Part shown: positions 44,303 to 52,344 of the stretch, piece by piece
How positions within the stretch are numbered: the first letter of the stretch is position 1
Layout: each line of letters begins with the position of its first letter
NCBI RefSeq assembly: GCF_042677205.1
Contig: NZ_JBHTIU010000074.1
Span: 118,881-182,880 of the forward strand
Length of the DNA stretch: 64,000 nucleotides
Direction of reading: 5' to 3'
From: Paenibacillus_L residui
Lineage (GTDB): Bacteria > Bacillota > Bacilli > Paenibacillales > NBRC-103111
Notes under the pieces: generated by a model
Seen by the model: the letters and a program-made list of their open reading frames with translations, nothing else
What the model was told of the DNA's origin: nothing
The model's database searches: none
Program-made: the position numbers and the translations under genes

Positions 44303-46975
44303 TCAGGAAGACTTCAATTCGTTAAGCCGAGCAATCACTTTATCCCGTTTATCCGAATAGTCGGCCAGCTTCGCTTTCTCTTCTTCAATGACCTTCGCCG
44401 GGGCCTTCGCGATAAATCCTTCGTTGGCGAGCTTCTTCTCAACCCGGTTGACTTCCGCATGAAGCGTCTGCAGTTCCTTCTCCAGGCGCGCGATTTCCTG
44501 AGACAGATCAATCAGGCCTGCCAGAGGCAAGTAAATTTCCGCCCCGGTGACCAATGCCGTCATCGCCTTGTCCGGATTGGCCAGATCGGTGTCGATCACA
44601 AGCAGCGAGGTGTTCGAGAAGCGGCGCAGGTATTCTTCATTCCTGTCCAGAATCGCTTTGGCTTCCGAATGAACCGGCTTGATCAGCAGCTCGACCTTCT
44701 TGCTCATCGGCACATTCACTTCCGCACGAATGTTGCGAACGGAGCGGATGATCCCCATTAACAGCTCCATTTCCTTAACGGCTTCCGGCGCTTCGAATGT
44801 TTGCTGCTCCTTAGGCCACGGTGCCAGAGTGATGGTCTCCCCTTCGTGAGGGAGATGCTGCCAGATCTCTTCGGTAATGAACGGCATGAACGGGTGCAGC
44901 AGTCGAAGAGTCCGATCCAGCACGTAAGCAAGCACCGACTGCGTATTTTTCTTCGCTTCCGGGTCCTGGCCGTATAAGGACAGCTTGCTGAATTCGATAT
45001 ACCAATCACACAGGTCATCCCATATGAAGTTATAGAGCAGGCGGCCGGTCTCCCCAAAATCATAATGGTCGATCGCCCTCGTCACATCCCTTGCCGTCTC
45101 GTTAAGCCGGTGCAGAATCCAGCGGTCGGCCGTTCCGAGGCTGCCGCTAAGGTCGACATCCTCCGCCCGGAAGCCTTCGAGATTCATCAGCGCGAAGCGG
45201 GAGGCATTCCAGATTTTATTGGCAAAGTTGCGCGCCTGCTCCACCCGCTCCCATCGGAAGCGGAGGTCATGTCCCGGTGTGCTTCCGGTCGAGATCATGA
45301 AGCGCATGGCATCGGCGCCGTACTTCTCCACCACCTCCAACGGATCTACTCCGTTGCCCAGCGATTTGGACATTTTGCGCCCTTCGGCATCGCGTACGAG
45401 CCCGTGCATCAAGACATCCTTGAACGGAATCCGGTCAGTGAACTCGAGGGCACTGAAGATCATTCTCGCTACCCAGAAATAGATGATGTCATAGCCGGTC
45501 ACCAGCACATTCGTAGGATAATATCGTTCAAGGTCAGCGGTTTTCTCCGGCCAGCCCAGAGTGGAGAACGGCCACAGCGCCGAGCTGAACCAGGTGTCGA
45601 GTACATCTTCATCCTGCTGAAGCTTCGTGCCGCCGCATTGAGAGCATTGGGTGATCTCTTCCCGGGCAACATGAACCTCGCCGCAATCCCTGCAGTGCCA
45701 AGCCGGAATCCGGTGTCCCCACCATAGCTGGCGCGAGATGCACCAATCGCGGACGTTTTCGATCCAATTCATGTATATTTTCTCGAACCGATCCGGCACA
45801 AAACGCACTCCTTGGCCCGATTTCTGAACCTCGATCGCTCTTTGGGCCAACGGCTTCATATTAACAAACCATTGGGTGGACAAATATGGCTCCACGACCG
45901 CGCCGCTGCGCTCGCTATGTCCTACCTGATGAACATGCTCCTCGATCTTGACCAGCACGCCCGCTTCCTTCATATCCGCAACAATCTGCTTGCGGCAGTC
46001 AAAACGGTCCATGCCTTGATACTTGCCTGCGTTCTCGTTCATCGTCCCGGATTCGTCCATAACGAGAATTTGCGGAAGCTGGTGGCGCTGCCCCACCTCG
46101 AAGTCATTCGGATCGTGGGCAGGAGTGATTTTCACCGCGCCGCTTCCGAATTCCTTCTCGACATATTCATCGGCGATGACCGGGATTTCCCGGCCGATGA
46201 TCGGTAGAATCAATGTTTTGCCAATCATGTGCTTATAGCGCTCGTCCTCCGGATGAACGGCGACTGCCGTATCTCCAAGCATCGTTTCCGGCCGGGTCGT
46301 GGCAACGATGATCGAACCGCTTCCGTCTTTTAACGGATAGGAGAGATGGTACAGGTTGCCTTGAACCTCCTTGTACTCCACCTCAATATCCGATAGAGCC
46401 GTTCTCGCCGCGGGGTCCCAGTTAATGATATATTTGCCGCGATAGATCAGCCCTTTCTCATACAGGGAAACGAATACTTCACGAACCGCATTGGACAGCC
46501 CTTCATCCAGAGTAAACCGCTCGCGGGAATAATCCAGGGAGAAGCCCATCTTGGCCCACTGCTCGCGAATGGTGTTCGCATAGAGCTCCTTCCATTCCCA
46601 TACCTTCTCGAGGAAGGCCTCTCGCCCGAGATCGTACCGGGACTGCCCTTCCTCGCGCAGCTTCTGCTCCACCTTGGTTTGGGTGGCGATACCGGCATGG
46701 TCGGAACCCGGCAGCCACAGGGCATCGTAGCCCTGCATCCGTTTGGTTCGAATAAGTATATCCTGCAGGGTAAAGTCCAGGGCATGACCGATATGAAGCA
46801 TTCCGGTCACGTTCGGCGGCGGGATAACGATCGTATACGGTTCCGCATCCGGCCGCTGTCCCGCTTTGAAATATTCTCCCTTCATCCAATAATCGTACCA
46901 TTTTTGCTCCGCCGCTTTAGGATCGTATGTGGTAGGCATTTCGATCGACGGCTGATTGACTTTCGTTTCACTCAT
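44303..46975 (-). CDS. valS: Valyl-tRNA synthetase
   Basis: The 890-residue class Ia synthetase carries PPPNVTGMLHIGHALD (HIGH), an editing domain with TTRPETMLGDTAVAVHP, the KMSKS motif in GRKMSKSLGNGVDP, and a C-terminal coiled coil (LSQEIARLEKELQTLHAEVN) that contacts tRNA. Length is normal. AGGAGGTATAGGTGAA precedes ATG 46975. A T-box leader upstream should raise expression when uncharged tRNA-Val accumulates. Confidence 0.98.
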   Translation of the reverse strand: MSETKVNQPSIEMPTTYDPKAAEQKWYDYWMKGEYFKAGQRPDAEPYTIVIPPPNVTGMLHIGHALDFTLQDILIRTKRMQGYDALWLPGSDHAGIATQTKVEQKLREEGQSRYDLGREAFLEKVWEWKELYANTIREQWAKMGFSLDYSRERFTLDEGLSNAVREVFVSLYEKGLIYRGKYIINWDPAARTALSDIEVEYKEVQGNLYHLSYPLKDGSGSIIVATTRPETMLGDTAVAVHPEDERYKHMIGKTLILPIIGREIPVIADEYVEKEFGSGAVKITPAHDPNDFEVGQRHQLPQILVMDESGTMNENAGKYQGMDRFDCRKQIVADMKEAGVLVKIEEHVHQVGHSERSGAVVEPYLSTQWFVNMKPLAQRAIEVQKSGQGVRFVPDRFEKIYMNWIENVRDWCISRQLWWGHRIPAWHCRDCGEVHVAREEITQCSQCGGTKLQQDEDVLDTWFSSALWPFSTLGWPEKTADLERYYPTNVLVTGYDIIYFWVARMIFSALEFTDRIPFKDVLMHGLVRDAEGRKMSKSLGNGVDPLEVVEKYGADAMRFMISTGSTPGHDLRFRWERVEQARNFANKIWNASRFALMNLEGFRAEDVDLSGSLGTADRWILHRLNETARDVTRAIDHYDFGETGRLLYNFIWDDLCDWYIEFSKLSLYGQDPEAKKNTQSVLAYVLDRTLRLLHPFMPFITEEIWQHLPHEGETITLAPWPKEQQTFEAPEAVKEMELLMGIIRSVRNIRAEVNVPMSKKVELLIKPVHSEAKAILDRNEEYLRRFSNTSLLVIDTDLANPDKAMTALVTGAEIYLPLAGLIDLSQEIARLEKELQTLHAEVNRVEKKLANEGFIAKAPAKVIEEEKAKLADYSDKRDKVIARLNELKSS

Positions 46976-47039
46976 TTCACCTATACCTCCTGTCTATTCA
47001 ACACAAAATCCCGCCTCAAAGTGACGCGCGGCCTTCACA

Positions 47040-47140
47040 GCTTATCCCGTCCGCCCCCTTACAGGGTCGGGTCTAAACCTTCCTCTACTCGCGGGCAGGC
47101 TTTACTCTGCTTCGGAAAGGGTTTTTCCAATACTTTGCGA
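47040..47140. repeat. ~100-bp dispersed element, copy 2
   Basis: Aligns with 39834-39936 (shared GCTxATxCCGTCCG, CCTTACAGGG, CTTCCTCTA, GCTTCG and ATACTTTGCG-like blocks) and with 50754-50858. It begins about 6 bases past the T-box terminator T-run and fills most of the 170 bases between that terminator and the valS start. On the minus strand its AAACCCTTTCC and GGAAGGTTT can pair. Confidence 0.75.
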
Positions 47141-47146
47141 TGCACA

Positions 47147-47182
47147 AAAAAACCTTTCGCCGCAAAGGACGAAAGGGTTTCT
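47147..47182 (-). terminator. T-box terminator of valS
   Basis: Minus-strand ACCCTTTCGTCC and GGCGAAAGGT form a stem followed by TTTTTTT. It starts just after the T-box sequence, so it competes with the antiterminator that includes AAGGTGGTACCACGG. Confidence 0.9.
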
Positions 47183-47460
47183 TCCGTGGTACCACCTTAA
47201 TTCCGCGCAAGAATACACGCGGCACTTGAACAGATAACGGCTGCGGCCGGCAGATAAACGATGAACGTCTCATAGGACGACCGCTTGTCTGCAACTCCAG
47301 GGCGACTTTCGAACAGTTACATCCTGTGAAGCCTTACAGCCCAGGGCTTCACTCTCTGAAGGGTTGGCTGTCTACTCCTCCCTTTCCTCGTCTTGTTAAG
47401 GATATTCGGTTGTCCAACGGGATGCTTTCCCTTATGCTCCCCTAATATTCGAGAAGCTTA
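47147..47460 (-). ncRNA. T-box leader of valS
   Basis: The leader has the near-consensus T-box AAGGTGGTACCACGG (47198-47184), a conserved stem I with GAGGAAAGGGAGGAGTA and AGAGAGTG-type elements, and a terminator. A GTC triplet at 47306-47304 (in GAAAGTCGCCC) is a plausible valine specifier, fitting the downstream valS, but its placement in the specifier loop needs folding. Confidence 0.92.
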
Positions 47461-47470
47461 CATATAGACT

Positions 47471-47499
47471 ATGATAAACATATTCGACGGGTGAGTCAA
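47471..47499 (-). promoter_or_regulatory. Sigma-A promoter of the valS T-box transcript
   Basis: Minus-strand TTGACT, a 17-base spacer and TATCAT lie immediately upstream of the T-box leader. Confidence 0.7.
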
Positions 47500-47594
47500 T
47501 ATTTTCACGATTTCCCCACGAAACAGCATATCCGGGCTTGTCCTTCTCATAAACTTAGTCATACAAGAGAACCTTTAAGGGAGGGAAACCGGCG

Positions 47595-47759
47595 ATGCAG
47601 CGGTGGTGGTGGAAAGTACGGGTTACTGTCAGAGCAGTGCTGTTCCCGTTAATTTGCGTACAATTTGTCCGAACGTTACTGCTTCCCAATCCTCTGGATG
47701 TTTTTATTTTGTTTGCTTTCTTCTTGCTTTACCTCGGTTTTTTATTCGATATGTACTGA
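47595..47759 (+). CDS. Small membrane protein of 54 residues, function unknown
   Basis: ATG 47595 opens a 55-codon frame ending TGA, beginning MQRWWWKVRVTVRAVLF and ending LLYLGFLFDMY. A basic, Trp-rich start precedes two hydrophobic segments, so the peptide is probably membrane-inserted with its N-terminus in the cytoplasm. GGGAGGG is 9 bases upstream and a terminator follows, both arguing for a real gene. It is divergent from valS and convergent with the spoVID-like gene. I do not recognise its family. Confidence 0.6.
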   Translation: MQRWWWKVRVTVRAVLFPLICVQFVRTLLLPNPLDVFILFAFFLLYLGFLFDMY

Positions 47760-47826
47760 AGCATCAGAATGCAGTCTGAGTCGGAACGGTAAGACCAAGG
47801 ATGTCTCCATCCGGCCAAAAAGTAGA

Positions 47827-47864
47827 TAAGCCCTCTGGCTTCCAATGGAAACCAGGGGGCTTAT
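47827..47864. terminator. Bidirectional intrinsic terminator
   Basis: AAGCCCTCTGG and CCAGGGGGCTT form an 11-bp stem (one G-T or mismatch) enclosing a TTCC/GGAA inner pair, with ATTATTTA to the right and a T-rich minus-strand tail. It separates the small plus-strand gene and the spoVID-like gene. Confidence 0.75.
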
Positions 47865-47884
47865 TATTTACCGTCCAGCCTGAA

Positions 47885-49522
47885 TCAAGGAATGTAGAGC
47901 ACCTGTCCTTCTTCAATCTGCTGATCGCCGAGTCGGTTATACAAAATAATCTCGCGGGGATTGATCTTGTATCGTTCCGCGATGGTCTCAATGGTCTCTT
48001 CCTTCTGCACAATACACATACGCATGCGCTTAAATTGCTGCCCGGTATCTTCTGTACGGCTGAACAGGCGTTTCCACTCGACTCCATCCGAGGATGAAGG
48101 CGGGCCTGCCTCCGTCTGCTCTCTCATCTCCGGTTGAGGGGACTCCAGCTCGATAATGTCCGTCTTATGGATCAGATTGGCGAGATTATAAGACGGGGAG
48201 GCTTCGGAGGCCGATTTTTTACCGAAAGCGATCTTCAGCTCCTGCTTCTCTTCGGGCATCGACACGGCAATCGTTTCTACCGCTTCCTCATTCGTCTCCG
48301 CACTTGCTTCCTCATTGGCTTCTGCAATCGATTCGATATTCGCTTCTACGTTCGCTTCCGCATTTGATTCCACATTCGATTCCGCAGATACGGGTTCGCC
48401 GGAGGCCTTATTTTCCTCCCATACAGGCTCTTCCGCCTTTTTTTCTCCGGTAATGCCTTCTGTACGGTCTGAGCCGGAAGGGGAAGGCAGATCCGATGCA
48501 GAGGGGCGGTGATTCGGCTCGAAAGACGGCTGCTGCACCTCCGGCACTTCCGGAGAGGCGAATGCGGTAGCGGTCTCTGAGCTTTCCGCCGGCTCCTCAT
48601 ACGGTTCCTCGTCGGGTGCGGATGCTTCCTCCAAGCTCTCCTCTGCATTGGAATCGGGGACTGCCTGAGCACGGGAGGTAAAGAAGCTGTCCGACCAGGA
48701 GTAGCTTTCCCTCTCGCGTGCAGCAGACTCCTCTTCCCCGGCTTGCTCGGTATTTTCCTTAGGCAGACTGTCCATACGTTCCGGAGGCGCGGAGCGGAAA
48801 GATACCGCTATAGTTTCCGTCTTGTCCGAGTCATCCCCGTCTTGTAGAACAGACCGCTGATCCTCCGGCTCTACCCTGACTTCTTCCGCCAGGAAATCCG
48901 GCCGCTGCGGTTCTTCCTGTCCCGAATCCGCGAACTCCGGTTCCACGGCCTGCGGCCGGGTCCGTGCCTCTTCGAGGTTGACCTCAATGCCTTCTGTGTC
49001 CGGTGAGGGCAAGTCAACGTCGCCCGCCCCTTCTTCATCCGCAGACTGGCGGGAATCGGTATCCGCCGGACCTTCCTGCACTTCCTCCTGGTCCTTGTCC
49101 TCGGCCCGATGGACAACGACAAACTCCTCTTCTTCCTTCCACAGTTCGTCCTGCTTGGATGTCATTTCGATCCCGTGCAGCGATAACACGCCGGTTACAT
49201 TCAGGCTGCGTGCCGATAAGACATCTATATCGAAATTTTCAATTTCGACGGCAATATCCTCCAGACGGTGAATGCGGTTCATAGGCAGTGTAATTTCAAC
49301 GGGAATAAAATGCTCCAACGTTCTGCTCTCTTCACCGCTGTCGCCCAAGTATGTACCGGTCAACCACAGATTTCCTTTTAAAACAGCCTGTTCGCCTTCT
49401 TGAAGCACCTGAATGTGCGGGATCATTTCGATTTCATCAAGCTCTTGAATGCCAGCCAGGCTTTCATCCAAGTGCACCCGTTCGTAAATGTCGAAGCGCA
49501 ACCCGCTTTGATGCTCGGTCAC
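47885..49522 (-). CDS. spoVID: SpoVID-like spore coat morphogenetic protein
   Basis: The 545-residue protein has an N-terminal beta-rich domain (about 1-125, RFDIYERVHLDESLAGIQEL, LKGNLWLTGTYLGD), a very acidic low-complexity middle (about 130-480) and a C-terminal LysM domain (CIVQKEETIETIAERYKINPREIILYNRL). This is the layout of SpoVID, which encases the spore with coat and recruits SafA; a safA-like gene lies at 14.7-17.1 kb. It sits next to valS and near hemL as in B. subtilis. GTG 49522 is chosen because AGGGAGGAG is about 8 bases upstream; the upstream ATG would waste that site. Confidence 0.85.
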   Translation of the reverse strand: MTEHQSGLRFDIYERVHLDESLAGIQELDEIEMIPHIQVLQEGEQAVLKGNLWLTGTYLGDSGEESRTLEHFIPVEITLPMNRIHRLEDIAVEIENFDIDVLSARSLNVTGVLSLHGIEMTSKQDELWKEEEEFVVVHRAEDKDQEEVQEGPADTDSRQSADEEGAGDVDLPSPDTEGIEVNLEEARTRPQAVEPEFADSGQEEPQRPDFLAEEVRVEPEDQRSVLQDGDDSDKTETIAVSFRSAPPERMDSLPKENTEQAGEEESAARERESYSWSDSFFTSRAQAVPDSNAEESLEEASAPDEEPYEEPAESSETATAFASPEVPEVQQPSFEPNHRPSASDLPSPSGSDRTEGITGEKKAEEPVWEENKASGEPVSAESNVESNAEANVEANIESIAEANEEASAETNEEAVETIAVSMPEEKQELKIAFGKKSASEASPSYNLANLIHKTDIIELESPQPEMREQTEAGPPSSSDGVEWKRLFSRTEDTGQQFKRMRMCIVQKEETIETIAERYKINPREIILYNRLGDQQIEEGQVLYIP

Positions 49523-49658
49523 CCTGACTCCTCCCTTCATGGTTCGAGACTTTCCTTGCTCAATCCATTTATATGGGAAACCTCGAGGGTGCATGCCACA
49601 TTTTTTCCCGGGTGCTTGAGCCGGGCGCTTTTCTCATTGAACCGATTTCCGAAAAGGA

Positions 49659-50603
49659 CTAACTGCGGGAACGGGCCTGAATCAAGGTAAGAAAATCATC
49701 CGGTAAAGGTGCTTCGGCCTGAATGATCTCTCCGGTAAGAGGATGGGGAAAATAAATCGCCTGGCCATGCAGAGCCTGGCGGGAAATCAGCGAATCGGCC
49801 TTCCCGTATAAGGCATCCCCGGTGATGGGATGGCCCTTATAGCTAAGATGGACCCGAATTTGATGGGTCCGCCCGGTCACCAGCTCGAGCCTAAGCAGAG
49901 AGGCCGTCCCGCAGCGGTCGATCGTTTCGTAGCGGGTAACCGCCGGCTGGCCGGTGGAGCTGACTCTTCTCCGTTTGGCATGGTGCCGGTCCCTGCCGAT
50001 GGGGGCGCTAATCGTCCCCTTGTCCGGATGGATCCGCCCTTCGACCAATGCCACATAGAAGCGGCGAATGTCCCGGCTGCGCATCGCGGCATCGAGAATC
50101 GACTGCGCATATTCATTCTTGGCATAGAGAACAGGCCCTGTCGTATCCTCGTCCAGCCGGTGAATATGTCGCACACGGCAGGCTTGCCCTGTCGATTCAT
50201 AATAAGCGGCGACAGCGTTAGCCAAAGTGCCCAGCCCGCCCTTGTCTTGGGGATGTACAGGAAGACCGGCAGGCTTATTGACGACAAGACAGTAATCGTC
50301 CTCGTACAGAACCTCCAGGGGCAGCCATTCCGGTTCATATCCGCTGCTCTCCTCCGGGAACAACCGGACCAGAGTACGGTTCCCCTGACACCTCACGCCT
50401 TCTGTCCGCAGCAAATGGCTGCGCAGCTTGGGCGGAATTCCGAGCCGGATCAGACACTCCTCTGCCGTCGGAGCCTCCCCGGACCCGATAATATCTGCCT
50501 CACCCTCTTGCGCTGGCGGATTTCCGGCCCTGGGCCGGTATGTAATCTGCAGCCACTCCCCTTTGCGCACAGTGTTCACTTCGAGCGGATTCCCGAAAAC
50601 CAT
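49659..50603 (-). CDS. RluA-family pseudouridine synthase
   Basis: The product (314 residues from ATG 50603) converts uridine to pseudouridine in RNA. It has VNKPAGLPVHPQD, the catalytic aspartate in HIHRLDEDTTGPVLYAKNEY, GRTHQIRVHLSYKGHPITGD and a short N-terminal S4-like region. The RluA/RluD-type target (rRNA or tRNA) cannot be decided. The start is uncertain: the frame is open to 50768 and no strong ribosome binding site precedes any candidate; ATG 50603 gives a normal length. It is not part of the equivalent B. subtilis hem region. Confidence 0.85.
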   Translation of the reverse strand: MVFGNPLEVNTVRKGEWLQITYRPRAGNPPAQEGEADIIGSGEAPTAEECLIRLGIPPKLRSHLLRTEGVRCQGNRTLVRLFPEESSGYEPEWLPLEVLYEDDYCLVVNKPAGLPVHPQDKGGLGTLANAVAAYYESTGQACRVRHIHRLDEDTTGPVLYAKNEYAQSILDAAMRSRDIRRFYVALVEGRIHPDKGTISAPIGRDRHHAKRRRVSSTGQPAVTRYETIDRCGTASLLRLELVTGRTHQIRVHLSYKGHPITGDALYGKADSLISRQALHGQAIYFPHPLTGEIIQAEAPLPDDFLTLIQARSRS

Positions 50604-50753
50604 ATCCCGATCAGCACCAAACCAAACAAGCCCACTACAAGAATTAAATCCAGCGGCAGCCCGGCTATATAATATTTGCTTAGATTCAAACCCGATGACC
50701 TCCTGTCCGGCATCAATGTAAAATGACCCCACTAAGTGTCGCAAACCTCCGAA

Positions 50754-50858
50754 GCGTATTCCGTTCACAATCCACAGAGTCAGCGACTAAACCCTTCCTC
50801 CAAAACGCGGTCGCTCTTCTTGCCTTGCTTCGATAAAGGTTTATACATTACTTTGCGG
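50754..50858. repeat. ~100-bp dispersed element, copy 3
   Basis: The best match to copy 1 includes an identical 43-base block (50805-50847 versus 39884-39926). It begins about 9 bases past the hemL terminator tail in minus-strand sense and lies in the 416-base gap before the pseudouridine synthase. Confidence 0.85.
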
Positions 50859-50867
50859 GGAGCTCCC

Positions 50868-50904
50868 GAAAACAAAGCTTGGCAAGGAATCGGTCCTTGC
50901 CAAG
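50868..50904 (-). terminator. Intrinsic terminator after hemL
   Basis: CTTGGCAAGGA and TCCTTGCCAAG form a perfect 11-bp stem with a 5-base loop, and the minus-strand tail is CTTTGTTTTC. It ends the hemE-hemH-hemY-hemL series. Confidence 0.8.
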
Positions 50905-51019
50905 ACTGGGCTAGCATAATTTAAAATGCGTAAGAGATTCTCTTAAGGGCGAAGGAAGCGACAAGGATGCTTTCGATAAACTTCCCACCCCCGCCGCTGT
51001 AGTAAGATCCCTAATATGG

Positions 51020-52318
51020 TTACAGCCGTTTGAGCGCTTCATAATGCCGTTCGATCGTTGTCTCGATTTCTTGCTCCGTATGCGCAGCGGAGACGAACAT
51101 TCCTTCGAACTGGGAAGGGGCCACATTCACTCCGAGATCGAGCAGATGGCCGAAATATTTGTTGAACATCGTCAGATCTGAAGTTTTGGCCGTTTCATAG
51201 TTGTATACTTTCTGATCGGTAAAGAACGGACATACCATGGAGCCGACCCGGTTAATCGTATTCGGTATGCCGAGTTCCTTGGCGTTGGCCGTCATGCCCT
51301 CCTCCAGCCGAGCCGCTCTTCTCTCCAGCAGCTCATAAACTTCGGGTGTCAGCAGTTTTAGGGTCGTATAACCCGCGGCCATAGCCAGAGGATTGCCGGA
51401 CAAGGTGCCCGCCTGATAGATGGGGCCGCTAGGCGCCATCTGCTCCATCAGCTCCCGCTTGCCGCCATAGGCTCCTACCGGGAGACCGCCCCCGATTACC
51501 TTCCCGAGACAGGTAAGATCCGGCGTTATCCCATACAGGCCTTGAGCGCTATGGTAGCCGACCCGAAATCCGGTCATGACCTCATCGAAAATAAGCAGAG
51601 CCCCGTATTCTGTCGTTACATCACGCAACCCTTGCAGGAAGCCGGGAAGCGGAGGCACTACCCCCATATTGCCGGCAATCGGCTCCACGATAACGGCCGC
51701 AATTTGTTCGCCGTATTTCTCGAACGCCAGCTGAACCGAAGCCAGATCGTTATAGGGAACCGTAATTGTATTGGCGGCTACTCCCTCCGGCACTCCCGGG
51801 CTGTCCGGCAGCCCCAGGGTCGCTACTCCGGAGCCTGCTTTGATAAGCAGGGAATCCGAATGTCCGTGATAGCTGCCCTCGAATTTCAGGATTTTATTGC
51901 GCTTGGTGTACCCTCTGGCCAGCCGGAGAGCACTCATTGTCGCTTCGGTTCCGCTGTTGACCATGCGGACAATATCGACCGAAGGTATCCGTTCCGCCAC
52001 AAGCTTGGCCATTTCGGTTTCCAGCTCCGTAGGCGCACCGAAGCTGGTGCCTCGCTCGGCTGTCTTCTTGACCGCTTCCACCACTTCCGGGTGAGCATGC
52101 CCCATAATAAGAGGCCCCCAGGAGCCGACATAATCGATGAACTCGTTGCCATCGATATCATATATTCTCGACCCTTGCGCCCGATCAATAAAAACCGGGG
52201 TCAGCCCAACCGATTTAAAGGCGCGGACCGGACTGTTCACACCGCCCGGAATATACTGCTTCGCCTCTGCGAAAGCAGCTTTGGACTTCGTATCGATTCT
52301 ACCCTGCGGCTTGTTCAC
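51020..52318 (-). CDS. hemL: Glutamate-1-semialdehyde 2,1-aminomutase
   Basis: The PLP enzyme that makes 5-aminolevulinate from the HemA product. The 432-residue protein has PGGVNSPVRAFKSVG, NSGTEATMSALRLARG, FEGSYHGHSD, LIFDEVMTGFRVG and the PLP lysine in TCLGKVIGGGLPVGAYGG. GTG 52318 is used (GGAAAGGTG upstream); a GTG three codons earlier is closer to the AAGGA. It ends the hemE-hemH-hemY-hemL run. In B. subtilis hemL instead follows hemB directly. Confidence 0.97.
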   Translation of the reverse strand: MNKPQGRIDTKSKAAFAEAKQYIPGGVNSPVRAFKSVGLTPVFIDRAQGSRIYDIDGNEFIDYVGSWGPLIMGHAHPEVVEAVKKTAERGTSFGAPTELETEMAKLVAERIPSVDIVRMVNSGTEATMSALRLARGYTKRNKILKFEGSYHGHSDSLLIKAGSGVATLGLPDSPGVPEGVAANTITVPYNDLASVQLAFEKYGEQIAAVIVEPIAGNMGVVPPLPGFLQGLRDVTTEYGALLIFDEVMTGFRVGYHSAQGLYGITPDLTCLGKVIGGGLPVGAYGGKRELMEQMAPSGPIYQAGTLSGNPLAMAAGYTTLKLLTPEVYELLERRAARLEEGMTANAKELGIPNTINRVGSMVCPFFTDQKVYNYETAKTSDLTMFNKYFGHLLDLGVNVAPSQFEGMFVSAAHTEQEIETTIERHYEALKRL

Positions 52319-52344
52319 CCTATTCACCTTTCCTTCTTCTTGTG

